Part shown: positions 25,060-34,259 of the stretch, piece after piece
How the letters are laid out: each line of letters opens with the position of its first letter
How positions within the stretch are numbered: position 1 is the stretch's first letter
NCBI RefSeq assembly: GCF_012027325.1
Contig: NZ_SNUG01000003.1
Location: 1-64,000 of the forward strand
Direction: 5' to 3'
Origin: Thermococcus sp. M39
Lineage (GTDB): Archaea; Methanobacteriota_B; Thermococci; Thermococcales; Thermococcaceae
DNA length: 64,000 nt
The notes under the pieces: model-generated
What the model saw: only the letters and a program-made list of their open reading frames with translations
Told to the model about the DNA's origin: nothing
Databases searched by the model: none
Made by a program: the position numbers and the translations under genes

Positions 25060-26345
25060 GCGACTTCTTTGTGATAGTCATGAAAGAGCTTAAGGATTTA
25101 ATGAGGAACAAACAAATTATAGTCGGAATGATAATCGTCCCGCTCATTCTCTTTCCCGCTTTAGGAAAGATGGTAAGCTTTGGAATAAGTGAAGCAAAGG
25201 AAGAGACCAAAGTCATCCTCGTCAATTTTGATGAAGGAAAATATGGTGATGTTCTCATAAGCGCCCTTAAAGCTGCTCCAAATGTTACTGTGACTCTCAT
25301 CGATGCCCAGACAGTGCAAGAAGCAATTCAAAAAGCTCAAGCCGAAAATTATAACGTCGTCGTAATAATTCCAGAGGATTTCTCCAAAAACATTGAAAAT
25401 GGGGAAAAGACATATGTTGAAGTTTATGCCGTGTTTAAAGGGATAAGTGCAGGAATCAAAGAGAGCGTAAGTGAAGGAAGAATTAACGCTGTTCTACAAG
25501 TCCTTAATGAAGAGTTAGCAAAGCTGAAGATAAGCGAGGCAGTGAACGGTAATCCGGAAGCAATTTTACATCCAATAGATGCAAAAAGCTACTCGGTGAT
25601 TCAAGGAAGAATTATAGATGTTCCTCCCTCAGTCGTCTCTGGAATAATCTACTCCCAAGCATTCTCCATTCCTTTAGTGCTCTTCATAATGATAAGCTAT
25701 GTTTCTCAGATGGCTGCAACAACAATGGCAGCTGAAAAAGAGAACAAAACACTCGAAACTCTGCTGACCTTACCTGTTAAGAGAATAACAATAATAACCG
25801 GCAAAATGGTGGGAACAGCGATAATAGCCCTCATTGCATCAATTGCTTACATGATTGGTCTGAAATATTACATAAACTCTTTTTCCCCCGAAAACATGAC
25901 TCAAATCGGAATCAACCTAAAAGACCTCGGACTTGAAATGACACCCAAAGGGGCTCTGCTCTTCGGGATTTCACTGTTCCTAAGCATAGTCTTTGCCTTA
26001 AGCTTGGCAATGCTCATTTCAGTGTTTGCAGAGGACATAAGGAGTGCAGGAACAATGGTCAGCATGATTATGATGCCTCTCCTCTTCCCAATCTGGATTT
26101 TGATGTTCAAAGATATCTCAACTCTGCCACCAGCAATAAAGTGCTTCCTTTATGCAATTCCCTTCAGTCATCCAGTAATAGCTTCAAGAGCCGTTCTTTT
26201 GAAGCAGTATGGAATAGTTTACGCTGGAATAGCTTATCTTCTCCTCATCAGCGGAGCAATGCTCTACATAACTGCAAAGTTCTTCTCAACAGAAAAAGTG
26301 CTTACAGCAAAGCTGAAGTGGGGAAAGAAGAAAGGAACCGAGTAG
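25056..26345 (+). CDS. ABC-2 type permease (NatB-like)
   Basis: Exporter permease of 429 residues: one N-terminal helix, a large external domain of about 150 residues (VILVNFDEGKYGDVL..., residues 48-190) and five or six C-terminal helices with the family pattern EKENKTLETLLTLPVKR. This layout is that of NatB/YhaP-like ABC-2 permeases, which export Na+, drugs or peptides. Translationally coupled with the ATPase. Being under an XRE repressor suggests response to a toxic compound or membrane stress; substrate is not readable. Confidence 0.88.
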   Translation: MSDFFVIVMKELKDLMRNKQIIVGMIIVPLILFPALGKMVSFGISEAKEETKVILVNFDEGKYGDVLISALKAAPNVTVTLIDAQTVQEAIQKAQAENYNVVVIIPEDFSKNIENGEKTYVEVYAVFKGISAGIKESVSEGRINAVLQVLNEELAKLKISEAVNGNPEAILHPIDAKSYSVIQGRIIDVPPSVVSGIIYSQAFSIPLVLFIMISYVSQMAATTMAAEKENKTLETLLTLPVKRITIITGKMVGTAIIALIASIAYMIGLKYYINSFSPENMTQIGINLKDLGLEMTPKGALLFGISLFLSIVFALSLAMLISVFAEDIRSAGTMVSMIMMPLLFPIWILMFKDISTLPPAIKCFLYAIPFSHPVIASRAVLLKQYGIVYAGIAYLLLISGAMLYITAKFFSTEKVLTAKLKWGKKKGTE

Positions 26346-26364
26346 CTTTTTCTTCTTTTTACTC
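26344..26364. terminator. T-rich terminator between convergent genes
   Basis: The 13-base gap between the ABC permease stop and the UPF0201 stop lies in TAGCTTTTTCTTCTTTTTACTC. Oligo-T runs on the plus strand are the usual intrinsic termination signal in Thermococcales, here for the exporter operon. No hairpin. Confidence 0.5.
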
Positions 26365-26766
26365 TATCGGAACTCCATCTTTTGTCCTCGGAGCCAGCCA
26401 TCTCATTAACCTTTGTGGGTCTTTAGTCCTTATTGTAATTGTTATTGGTCCCAAAGGGGATTCCTCATTAAAGTTCACTTTTCCAGCATAAGCTACTTGC
26501 TTGTGGACTTTGATTATAATTTCCTCACCAAAGTAGCCATCCTCAAGAAAAGCCCTCGCTGTGTCGAGAATAGCCTGGCCTCTAAAAAGCTCATACAACC
26601 TTTGTAAAGCTTTTTTATTCTTTGTTTTCCCAACTAAAATTATGTAGTCCCCCTTATCAAATGCCTCAAACTCCAAACCAGGGACTAAATTCAGCATAGC
26701 CTTCTTTACTTTCTCAATATCCTCAGTGGGATAAACGTAAGCCTCAACTTCAACTTCTTCAAACAT
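26359..26766 (-). CDS. UPF0201 family protein
   Basis: Archaeal conserved protein of 135 residues, family UPF0201 (PF01877), alpha/beta. Recognised by [22 protein letters not shown] at the start, the central [13 protein letters not shown] and the C-terminal [16 protein letters not shown]. It has been called RNA-binding by structural likeness to ribosomal protein L5, but no function is proven. I start at ATG 26766, seven bases after GGTGAG, rather than four codons upstream. Confidence 0.85.
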   Translation of the reverse strand: MFEEVEVEAYVYPTEDIEKVKKAMLNLVPGLEFEAFDKGDYIILVGKTKNKKALQRLYELFRGQAILDTARAFLEDGYFGEEIIIKVHKQVAYAGKVNFNEESPLGPITITIRTKDPQRLMRWLAPRTKDGVPIE

Positions 26767-26816
26767 CTCTCTCACCATTGCTGCTCTTCTCTATGACGGT
26801 TTTAAAGTTTTGGGCA

Positions 26817-26853
26817 ACGTTTATAAGTTTAGGAGAACCTAAAATATTTAGGT
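26817..26853 (+). promoter_or_regulatory. Promoter and DtxR-like operator of the ZIP transporter
   Basis: TATA box TTTATAAG at about 26819-26826, followed by two overlapping inverted repeats: TTTAGG-agaa-CCTAAA (26828-26843) and ACCTAAA-ata-TTTAGGT (26837-26853, perfect 7-3-7). The half-site TTTAGGT/ACCTAAA is the core of operators bound by DtxR/IdeR/MntR-type metal-dependent repressors. The site covers the expected transcription start, seven bases before the ATG, so metal-bound repressor would shut off the gene. The repressor itself is not in this window. Confidence 0.7.
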
Positions 26854-26860
26854 GTAGTGC

Positions 26861-27670
26861 ATGCTAGAAAACTTCATTCAAAGTTTGGCAAGCTATATAC
26901 TCTCAGCATCAAACGGAAACATTATTCTCATTGCCTTCTATGCCGGGTTGTTCGTTGCTTTAATGACCTCTCTCGGCTCTTTAGTTGCAATATTTGCTAA
27001 AAGCCTTCCAGAATGGAGCGTTGAATTCAGCCTAAGCTTTGCCGCTGGAGTTATGATTGTTGCGAGCTTTACAAGCTTAATTTTGCCAGCGATAGAATCA
27101 ACCAACAGCTTTGCTCCAGCTGGGATTGGAATCTTTTTGGGAGTCATATTAATTTCCGTAATAGACAAGCTCATCCCACATGAACATATTGTTAAAGGTT
27201 ATGAAGGTCCAAAGGAGCTGAGAGATAAGTTAAAAGTGGTCTGGTTAATTGTTCTCGCTATGATAATTCACAACCTTCCAGAAGGACTAGCTGTTGGGAC
27301 TTCGATAGTTTACAATCTTGAAACCGGACTTGTTACAGCTTTAGCAATAGGGATTCAGGATTTTCCAGAGGGTATTGTTGTTGCCCTTCCTCTAGCAGTG
27401 CTCCAGAAGAAAAGGTTGCAGCCAATACTTATTGGAGTTCTGAGTGGAGTTGCTGAAATGATTATGACAGTTCTTGGAGCACTGCTATTTATCAACCTCA
27501 ACTGGCTTTTGCCCTATGGTCTGGGCTTAGCTGGGGGAGCAATGCTATATATAACAGTTAAAGAAATGGTCCCTGAAATTTACAAAAAAGAGGAAAATGA
27601 AACTCTCATAACAACTGGCTTCTTCTTGGGCTTTTACGTGATGCTGTTTCTGGATTCAATGCTTGGATAA
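26861..27670 (+). CDS. ZIP family divalent metal transporter
   Basis: Membrane transporter of 269 residues with eight helices. The two metal-binding helices show HNLPEGLAVG (about residues 138-147) and IGIQDFPEGIVVA, in which the second motif has glutamine-aspartate instead of the common histidine-asparagine. A cytoplasmic loop carries HEHIVKGYEGPKEL. Family imports Zn2+, Fe2+ or Mn2+. The DtxR-like operator suggests it is switched off when metal is plentiful. The ATG lies only a few bases after the operator, so the transcript probably has a very short leader. Ends tail-to-tail with UPF0200, overlapping by 15 bases. Confidence 0.9.
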   Translation: MLENFIQSLASYILSASNGNIILIAFYAGLFVALMTSLGSLVAIFAKSLPEWSVEFSLSFAAGVMIVASFTSLILPAIESTNSFAPAGIGIFLGVILISVIDKLIPHEHIVKGYEGPKELRDKLKVVWLIVLAMIIHNLPEGLAVGTSIVYNLETGLVTALAIGIQDFPEGIVVALPLAVLQKKRLQPILIGVLSGVAEMIMTVLGALLFINLNWLLPYGLGLAGGAMLYITVKEMVPEIYKKEENETLITTGFFLGFYVMLFLDSMLG

Positions 27671-28216
27671 TCCAAGCTTCTTTGCCAATTCCTCAATTTC
27701 TTTTCTGTAATCATCAATGTGATTGTCATTTACTATCATATAATCAGCCAACGCTATCACTGCGCCAATACCGAATTTAAGCTCCTTCCAGTCTCTAGCC
27801 TCAAAATCTTCCCAAGTTTTTGGGTCATCGCTCCTTCCTCTCCGCTTTAAACGCTCAAATCTCTTCTTCGGGGAAGAATGGACAGCTATTATTATAATCT
27901 CCTGGTCTGGAAAAGCATCTTTGAACGTCTGAATTTCATCTAAAGAACGGACGCCATCAATAATAACTGCCTTATGCCTCTTTAAGAGCTCTTTAACCCT
28001 TGGAACCGTCAGCTTTGCAACAGCATTATCTCCCAGCTCTTGCCTCAGCTGAATGCTTACTTTGTTCATTCCCTCCGGAGTTCTTGGAATTCCTCTCTTA
28101 TCTGCCTCTTCTCTCACAATATCTCCCATTGAAACGTGAGGAACGCCATATTTTGAGAAAATCCTCACAACTTCACCTTTACCAGAACCAGGCATGCCTA
28201 CTACACAGATTATCAT
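27656..28216 (-). CDS. UPF0200 family nucleotide kinase
   Basis: P-loop protein of 186 residues, family UPF0200, related to adenylate and dephospho-CoA kinases. Walker A is GMPGSGKGE (residues 7-15); DGVRSLDEI holds the Walker B-like strand and RRGRSDD the arginine finger/lid region. Substrate is not known from sequence. TATA-like sequence TTTAAACCCTCC is just upstream. Its tail overlaps the ZIP gene on the other strand. Confidence 0.85.
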   Translation of the reverse strand: MIICVVGMPGSGKGEVVRIFSKYGVPHVSMGDIVREEADKRGIPRTPEGMNKVSIQLRQELGDNAVAKLTVPRVKELLKRHKAVIIDGVRSLDEIQTFKDAFPDQEIIIIAVHSSPKKRFERLKRRGRSDDPKTWEDFEARDWKELKFGIGAVIALADYMIVNDNHIDDYRKEIEELAKKLGLSKH

Positions 28217-28260
28217 TGCCCATCCTCAGCTAAATATGGAGGGTTTAAAAGATTAACTAA

Positions 28261-31200
28261 TCACTTCAAAAAGTAATCAAGAGTTCCCTTCTTTGGCTTG
28301 GGGTTTGCTTCGGATTTCTTTTCCTCTGACTTGTCAGAATCTTTAATATTTTTCAACAATGGAAGCTCAACCCCAAAATGCTTGTAGATTCTCTCCAGAA
28401 CTTTAACACCAATGCCTTCAACGGCTAAAAGCTCACTCGGCTTAGCCTTTACAATGTCATTAACGGTTTTAAAGCCCGCATTGTACAAAGCCCTTGCTCT
28501 CTTCCTTCCAATCATTGGAAGCTCTACCAATTCCAACAGCTCTTCTCTAACACCATGCTTAAGCCTCAGATGGAGCCTCCTGAGGTATTTAATCGTCTCA
28601 CCCCTTGCATTGAGAACCTTCGCAAGCTCAATGAGAGAATACATTAACCAGTCTGCAAGCTCAATAATCCTATACAAGTCTCCAGTATCAATCCCATAAG
28701 CCTCAATCAGCTTTGCTTCACTTACTTCATTGATCCAATCTAAGAGCAACTTGGCTGTCTTAACTTCACTCAAAAACTTCTGAAACTCGTAGTCCTCCCA
28801 GTAAGGAATTGAGCGGTATAAATAGCTCTCCATCTCATAAGCATAATCGAGATAATCCTCCTGCTCCTTCCTCTTTATGCTGAGCGTTCCCATGTCTGGA
28901 GTTGATGCCAAAAGCTGGAAGATGCCAAGAGGATTTGGATTTTCCTCTATCTGAGGCAGAGCATCTTTGAATTTTTTAGCTGTGAGAGGGTCAAGATAGA
29001 GCTGGGAAGTCCTTATACCAAAGGGCAACGCTATAAAGCGATCATTTAGGTCAATATCTATGAACTCGTTCTCAAGGAGGAAGTAAACTATGCTCTTCGC
29101 CTTGCCTTCAAGAATTTCCAAGTCTTTTCTCTGATAATAATAGAAGGTCTTCTCCAAAAACTGTATCAACTCACGGAAGCTTTCAACTCCAAAGTTTGTA
29201 ATTAATGCTAAAACTTGGCTTCTAAATGCAGCATCGTTGGAGAGCATTGAGAATAGCTTTTCAGGCTTTCCAAAGATATATTTCTCCATGAGTTCTTCTG
29301 GCTTTTCTGTTTTTGCAACGATAATAGCTTCGCCTTCTTTGTCGTATTTAGGCCTTCCAGCCCTTCCCATCATCTGCTGGATTTCAAGAACGGGGATATC
29401 AGACCAGCCGAAAGTTGAGTATCTCTTTGTATCGCGGATTATAACCCTAAATGAGGGAAGATTTACACCTGCTGAATTATGAACAATGAAACCAACGCTA
29501 TAGCTCTCATTATCTTCAACTTCAAGATTAAAGACTTCCCCCTCATATTCCTGCTCTTCAATCCTCCGAACTTTCAAAAGTAGGTATCCATTCCAGATCT
29601 TATTGACTTGATAAACTCTATTTCCCAGCTTTGGCAGGGGATACCCTAATTCTTCAAGAAGTGAGTAGTAGCTTTTTCCACTTATTCTTACTTCATACAA
29701 TCCTTTTCTGCCCCATCTTTTATCCTTTCTATCAAAATAACGAACACTAGAAACATATCCCAATGAAGCAAGTAAAAGTTGAAGTTGATAAGCAAGATGA
29801 GGGGAAACTGTAGAGTAGGTTATATAATTTGATCTGTCCCTTGCGTTTATCCTCACATATCCATCGCCTTCTATTAATCCCTTTAATAGTCCAAGTTTTA
29901 CTTCCCTGTTTCCATTAAATAGGATTACTTCAGGTATCCTTTTATTATCTGCATGGGCTCCTATATTTTTCCTCAGCCATTCAGCAAATCTCTTGTTGCA
30001 GAATCTAATTCTACGCCTATTCCTCTCTTTGTCTTCCACAACAATCTTGGCTTTTGGGAAATACTTAGATATCGTCTGAATTAGAAAACTGGTTATATCC
30101 TCTTCATATGAGGCAATGTCAAAAAGTATAGCGCCTGTTTTTGAAGTAGATCCCTCCGCAATCCATAAACCAATTAAACGTGCTGTTTCAAAATTCAATG
30201 GCAGAAATTCCGGAGTTTTCTCAAGGGCTGGATGATCCCTATTAGTAACTCCAAATTGATTAACTACTTTGGATGGTTTTCTGAGAGGTATTTTATCAAC
30301 GGTAACAACAAGTTTAGGGATTGGTTGAAGTAGCATATATGAAATTTTTGGGTCATTATTCTGTTCTATGAGCTCCTTTAACTCTCTTGCAGTAATCCAA
30401 AATGGCCCTTCATACTCCCACCAAATTACTTGACGACCATTAGAATAGTGAGATTTATGCCGAATCTGCTTTATAACAAAAACTTTATGTTCGGGTGTTA
30501 TTTTTATAGGGACTGTTCCAAAAGCTTTGATCACAAGCAATTTACCTTTATGTTGCCTCTTCAATGGCATAATAACTTGCTTAAATTCTCCTGTATGAGT
30601 TAAAACAAAGTCTCCTCTTTTAAGTTCAGAAACCTTTTTTACGCCATATCTTGTTATAACCAGAGTGTCTGGGTGCATACATAATGTCGGCGTCGCAGTT
30701 AAGACTTTTATCAATCCTTCCCTAAATGCATCCTCAATCAAAGTTCTCTCCGCTCTTCCTAATCCAGCATGATGAAAGGCAGCACCGTTAACTAAAACCT
30801 CCTTAAGCTTATCATTGGTTGGATTGCTCTCCAATGACTCAGCCAGCTCTTTTAATCTCCTTGCTTCGGGCTTTGTTAAAAGCCGCCTAACTTTCTTGCC
30901 AAGCATTGCAGCTTCTTTTTCCGCTGACCTCCTAGTGTTCACAAAAACCAGAGATTGTTTGCCCCTTTTGACAGCATCAATTACGAGAGAGTCCCACTGA
31001 GCTGGAAGCTTGTCAATTTTGCCATCTTCCCAAATCAGCTGACCGTGGGCAAAGACGCCTTTCCTCAGCTTTACTGGACGCCAATCACTGACCACAAGCC
31101 TAGCATTTAACCATTCAGCCAGCTCCTCAGCATTTCCAACGGTTGCGCTCAATCCCAGAATCTGGGCTTTGCCAAGCATATGTGATAATATCATCTCTAA

Positions 31201-31683
31201 AGTAGCTCCCCTATCATAAGACCCGAGGAGGTGAATTTCATCCGCAACGATGAGCTTCACATCTTTAATCCATCTCGATTTATGCCTCAAAAGGGAGTCA
31301 AACTTCTCTGATGTTGCTATGATTATGTCATACCTTCCGAGCCATTCTTCACTGCTGTCATAATCTCCAGTCGTTACAGCAACCCTAACCCCCAAGTCCT
31401 CCCATGTTTTGAACTCTCTGTATTTTTCTTCAGCCAAAGCCTTAAGAGGGACTAAATATACCGCCTTCCCCCCTTCAGTAAAGAGCTTGTGGAGCATCAC
31501 AATTTCAGCAACGAGGGTTTTCCCGCTCGCTGTTGGAATTGCCAAAAGCAAATTCTCTCCATTGAGAACACCACTTTTCAAAGCCTCAGCTTGGGGAGGA
31601 TAGAACTCGCTAATGCCGCGCTCTTTAATTTTCCTGATTATTCTCTCATCCACACCAAATCTTGAAAGCTCATCAACCCGCAT
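28261..31683 (-). CDS. hel308: Hel308/Ski2-type DNA helicase with intein
   Basis: 3'-5' superfamily 2 helicase acting at stalled replication forks. Precursor 1140 residues; removal of a 402-residue intein leaves 738, near the family length. Motifs: IPTASGKT (Walker A), VADEIHLLG (DEIH box), MMGRAGRP (motif VI), and a C-terminal helix-hairpin-helix region (LPMIGRKRARALYNAG, AVEGIGVKVLERIYKHFG). I place the start at ATG 31683, not 31737, because a TATA box CCTATAAACGC lies between them about 25 bases upstream of 31683, implying a leaderless message. A basic C-terminal tail resembles a PCNA-interaction segment (TLDYFLK). Confidence 0.93.
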   Translation of the reverse strand: MRVDELSRFGVDERIIRKIKERGISEFYPPQAEALKSGVLNGENLLLAIPTASGKTLVAEIVMLHKLFTEGGKAVYLVPLKALAEEKYREFKTWEDLGVRVAVTTGDYDSSEEWLGRYDIIIATSEKFDSLLRHKSRWIKDVKLIVADEIHLLGSYDRGATLEMILSHMLGKAQILGLSATVGNAEELAEWLNARLVVSDWRPVKLRKGVFAHGQLIWEDGKIDKLPAQWDSLVIDAVKRGKQSLVFVNTRRSAEKEAAMLGKKVRRLLTKPEARRLKELAESLESNPTNDKLKEVLVNGAAFHHAGLGRAERTLIEDAFREGLIKVLTATPTLCMHPDTLVITRYGVKKVSELKRGDFVLTHTGEFKQVIMPLKRQHKGKLLVIKAFGTVPIKITPEHKVFVIKQIRHKSHYSNGRQVIWWEYEGPFWITARELKELIEQNNDPKISYMLLQPIPKLVVTVDKIPLRKPSKVVNQFGVTNRDHPALEKTPEFLPLNFETARLIGLWIAEGSTSKTGAILFDIASYEEDITSFLIQTISKYFPKAKIVVEDKERNRRRIRFCNKRFAEWLRKNIGAHADNKRIPEVILFNGNREVKLGLLKGLIEGDGYVRINARDRSNYITYSTVSPHLAYQLQLLLASLGYVSSVRYFDRKDKRWGRKGLYEVRISGKSYYSLLEELGYPLPKLGNRVYQVNKIWNGYLLLKVRRIEEQEYEGEVFNLEVEDNESYSVGFIVHNSAGVNLPSFRVIIRDTKRYSTFGWSDIPVLEIQQMMGRAGRPKYDKEGEAIIVAKTEKPEELMEKYIFGKPEKLFSMLSNDAAFRSQVLALITNFGVESFRELIQFLEKTFYYYQRKDLEILEGKAKSIVYFLLENEFIDIDLNDRFIALPFGIRTSQLYLDPLTAKKFKDALPQIEENPNPLGIFQLLASTPDMGTLSIKRKEQEDYLDYAYEMESYLYRSIPYWEDYEFQKFLSEVKTAKLLLDWINEVSEAKLIEAYGIDTGDLYRIIELADWLMYSLIELAKVLNARGETIKYLRRLHLRLKHGVREELLELVELPMIGRKRARALYNAGFKTVNDIVKAKPSELLAVEGIGVKVLERIYKHFGVELPLLKNIKDSDKSEEKKSEANPKPKKGTLDYFLK
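29476..30681 (-). other. Intein in Hel308 (motif V), with LAGLIDADG endonuclease
   Basis: In-frame insertion of 402 codons (residues 335-736). It splits the conserved helicase string TPTL/AGVNLP: extein ATPTL is followed by Cys1 (CMHPDTLV, block A), and the insert ends in VGFIVHN, then Ser+1 and AGVNLP. So splice residues Cys1, His-Asn and Ser+1 are all present. Two dodecapeptides, LIGLWIAEGST and LLKGLIEGDGYV, mark a LAGLIDADG homing endonuclease between the splicing halves. The acidic residues of both motifs are kept (E, D), so the endonuclease may be active. Block B appears as GTVPIKITPEHKVFV. Confidence 0.95.
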
Positions 31684-31735
31684 TGCATATCCACTAAGGG
31701 AAAAGCGTTTATAGGCTTTTGGTTTAGCTGATAGC
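31684..31735. promoter_or_regulatory. Compact divergent promoter with one shared TATA box
   Basis: Only 52 bases separate the two start codons. GCGTTTATAGGC (about 31706-31717) reads as a TATA box on both strands (TTTATAGGC forward, CCTATAAACG reverse). Both ATGs are about 20-27 bases from it and neither has a ribosome binding site, so both genes seem to be transcribed leaderless from one bidirectional element. Confidence 0.6.
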
Positions 31736-32305
31736 ATGAAAGTTGAAGTACCTTATTTGGTGTTTGAAGTTAATAGGGATGAATATATGATTGATGCCCA
31801 CTTTTCAAAGAAGCTTGAGCGGATTGAAAGAGTCAGCACCCTAATCCGACCAATAGACAGAACCCTATTAAAAACTGCAGAAGAACCTCTTCCAATACTC
31901 TTACAAAAGAATGAAATTGAGGGGTTCTTAAAAAATCTATTTATTGAGGTTTATGAACGCTCTGGAGAAAAGCTGAACGAAAGATTAAGGCACATGAGAA
32001 AATGGAATCTCCTTAGGCTCATTGGAATTCCAACTGGTTTTTCAAGGCATGTAGAGAAAGACGAACAGCTTTCAAAAGAAAATAGAGAGGCCATGTTCTC
32101 TCTAGCCATATTAAGAAAAATTCTTGGAGTTAAAACTCCCACAGAACTTGATAAGGTCAAGATAATCCCAAAAGAATACCTCTACTATAGGATTGAACTC
32201 AGAAACAGAGAAATTTTCAATGAAAAAGGAGAAAAAGACAGCATCTATACACAGCTCTTGGAGATTGATGAAGGTTTTAGGAAGGCATTGCTCTTTAGGA
32301 TTTAG
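31736..32305 (+). CDS. Conserved hypothetical protein opposite hel308
   Basis: I do not recognise this 189-residue soluble protein. It is highly charged, mainly helical, with an N-terminal strand pair (MKVEVPYLVFEVNRDEYMIDAHF) and a long basic helix NERLRHMRKWNLLRLIGIP. No cysteine clusters, P-loop or membrane helix. It is divergent from hel308 across a 52-base promoter, hinting at joint expression with replication or repair; that is a guess. Its end overlaps the ABC ATPase gene tail-to-tail by 11 bases. Confidence 0.75.
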   Translation: MKVEVPYLVFEVNRDEYMIDAHFSKKLERIERVSTLIRPIDRTLLKTAEEPLPILLQKNEIEGFLKNLFIEVYERSGEKLNERLRHMRKWNLLRLIGIPTGFSRHVEKDEQLSKENREAMFSLAILRKILGVKTPTELDKVKIIPKEYLYYRIELRNREIFNEKGEKDSIYTQLLEIDEGFRKALLFRI

Positions 32306-33269
32306 CGTAAAGCCAGCAAGCGACATAATGGTCTTTCTCAACCTCGACCATTGGAGGCTCCTCTTTTTTGCACACATCCTTTGCAAACGGACATCTTGGG
32401 TGGAATCTGCATCCAGCTGGCGGATTTATTGGGCTCGGAGGTTCTCCTTTAATGACCTTACGCTTTGCTTTAAGTTCTTTAGCCATTTCTGGGTCTGGAA
32501 CTGGGATAGCTGAGAGGAGCATTTGGGTGTAGGGGTGGAGCGGATTTTCGAAGATTTTATCCGCTGGACCAACCTCGACGAGCTTTCCAAGATACATGAC
32601 TCCCATTCTGTGACTCATGTACTTGACGACACCTAAATCGTGGGAGATGAAGAGATATGTAAATCCATGCTTTTCCTGCAAGTCCTTGAGAGTGTTTAGG
32701 ATGTTCGCTTGGACTGAAACATCCAAAGCAGATGTTGGCTCATCAAGCACTATAAACTCCGGCTTAAGCGCCATTATTCTAGCCAAAGCAATTCTCTGCC
32801 TCTGACCACCGCTGAACTCGTGAGGATATCTGTAGAGGTGCATCTCGTTGAGTCCAACACTTTCTAGAAGATTTATCACGAACTCCTCTGGGTCATCAAC
32901 TTCAATGCCATGAAATCTCACAGGCTCCATGATGATCTCAAACACTGTCTGCCTTGGGTTTAGAGACGAATATGGGTCTTGGAACATTATTTGGGATTTC
33001 CTCCTAAACCATTTGAGATCATCGCCTTTAAGTCCCATAACATTCTTGCCTTCAAAGAGAATTTCTCCGGCAGTCGGCTCTATCAAACGGAGGACTGTTC
33101 TTCCTGTTGTCGTCTTACCACAGCCGCTCTCGCCTACTAAGCCAAAAGTTTCACCCCTATAGATTTCAAAGCTTATGTCATCAACTGCTTTAACCCAGCC
33201 TTTTGTGAAGAATAAGCCTTTCACGGGGAAGTACTTTTTGAGATGTTTAACTTCCAACACTTTCTCCAT
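32295..33269 (-). CDS. ABC importer ATPase (OppF/DppF-like)
   Basis: Second ATPase of the family-5 importer, 324 residues. Walker [10 protein letters not shown], signature [13 protein letters not shown], Walker [13 protein letters not shown], and switch histidine in FISHDLG are intact. The C-terminal oligopeptide-transport region has [13 protein letters not shown] with three or four cysteines (family trait; CRFHPRCPF...C), probably an FeS or metal site. Last gene of the oppA-B-C-D-F string. Substrate is peptide or oligosaccharide; not decidable here. Confidence 0.92.
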   Translation of the reverse strand: MEKVLEVKHLKKYFPVKGLFFTKGWVKAVDDISFEIYRGETFGLVGESGCGKTTTGRTVLRLIEPTAGEILFEGKNVMGLKGDDLKWFRRKSQIMFQDPYSSLNPRQTVFEIIMEPVRFHGIEVDDPEEFVINLLESVGLNEMHLYRYPHEFSGGQRQRIALARIMALKPEFIVLDEPTSALDVSVQANILNTLKDLQEKHGFTYLFISHDLGVVKYMSHRMGVMYLGKLVEVGPADKIFENPLHPYTQMLLSAIPVPDPEMAKELKAKRKVIKGEPPSPINPPAGCRFHPRCPFAKDVCKKEEPPMVEVEKDHYVACWLYAKS

Positions 33270-33278
33270 GTTCTCACC

Positions 33279-34259
33279 TCAGTAAAGGTGGCATGCTACA
33301 AAATGTCCATCTTCAATCTCTTTCAGCTCAGGTATCTTCTGCTTGCAGACATCCATTGCAAATGGACACCTTGGATGGAATCTACAGCCGCTTGGCGGTG
33401 TGATCAGATTAGGCACTGTTCCAGGAATGGCCTCTAAGCGCTCAATCTTTGTCATCGGATTTGGCACAGCTTTGAGGAGACCCTTAGTGTACGGATGGAG
33501 GGGATTCTTGAAAATCTGCTCCACTGAGCCAATCTCAACTATCTTTCCGGCGTACATCACAGCTACTCTGTCGGCAGTTTCAGCAACAACACCTAAGTTG
33601 TGCGTGATCAAAATGACCGTTGCTTTGTATTTTTCTTTGAGCTGGTTAATCAAGTCAAGAATCTGGGCTTGAACTGTAACGTCCAAAGCCGTTGTGGGTT
33701 CATCAGCTATTAGAATCTTTGGATTGTTCGCGATTCCAATTCCAATAACTACTCTCTGCTTCATTCCACCGCTCAACTCGTGTGGATAGTTCTTAACTCT
33801 GTTCTCTGGGTCTGGGATAAGGACAGCTCTTAAAATGTCAACAGCTTTTTTAATCCCCTCTTTTATGCTCTCAACTTTTTCGTGAACCTCCATCGCTTCA
33901 GCTATTTGATAGCCAACTGTATAGAGGGGGTCGAGTGAAGCATGCGGATCTTGGAAGATGTAAGCTATTTCGTTGCCCCTAATCTCTCTAATCTGCTCCT
34001 CATCGAGCTTGAGCAGGTCAACAACGCTTCCGTCATCTCTGTAATACAAGACTTCACCCTCAACAATCCTTCCAGGGCTTTCAATAAGTTGGGTCAAAGC
34101 CCTTGAGGTTACGCTTTTTCCACAGCCTGTTTCACCAACTAATGCAAAAGTTTCACCCCTATAAACATCGAAGGAAACTTTTTCAATAGCCTTGACTATT
34201 CCAGCGTAAGTGTAAAAGTGAACAGTTAAGTTTCTAACTTGTAAAATTGGCTCAGGCAT
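33279..34259 (-). CDS. ABC importer ATPase (OppD/DppD-like)
   Basis: First ATPase of the importer, 326 residues, with Walker A GETGCGKSV, signature LSGGMKQRVVIG, Walker B ILIADEPTTALD, and THNLG. The C-terminal region has [14 protein letters not shown] as in its partner. Start at ATG 34259 after GGTGAGGCGA, overlapping the permease stop by eight bases; an ATG three codons upstream is in frame. Works as a heterodimer with the next gene product on the cytoplasmic face. Confidence 0.92.
   Translation of the reverse strand: MPEPILQVRNLTVHFYTYAGIVKAIEKVSFDVYRGETFALVGETGCGKSVTSRALTQLIESPGRIVEGEVLYYRDDGSVVDLLKLDEEQIREIRGNEIAYIFQDPHASLDPLYTVGYQIAEAMEVHEKVESIKEGIKKAVDILRAVLIPDPENRVKNYPHELSGGMKQRVVIGIGIANNPKILIADEPTTALDVTVQAQILDLINQLKEKYKATVILITHNLGVVAETADRVAVMYAGKIVEIGSVEQIFKNPLHPYTKGLLKAVPNPMTKIERLEAIPGTVPNLITPPSGCRFHPRCPFAMDVCKQKIPELKEIEDGHFVACHLY

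Noticed and set aside
31684-31737. Longer Hel308 start at 31737
   Set aside because: The TATA box for hel308 lies inside this extension, so it would not be in the message.
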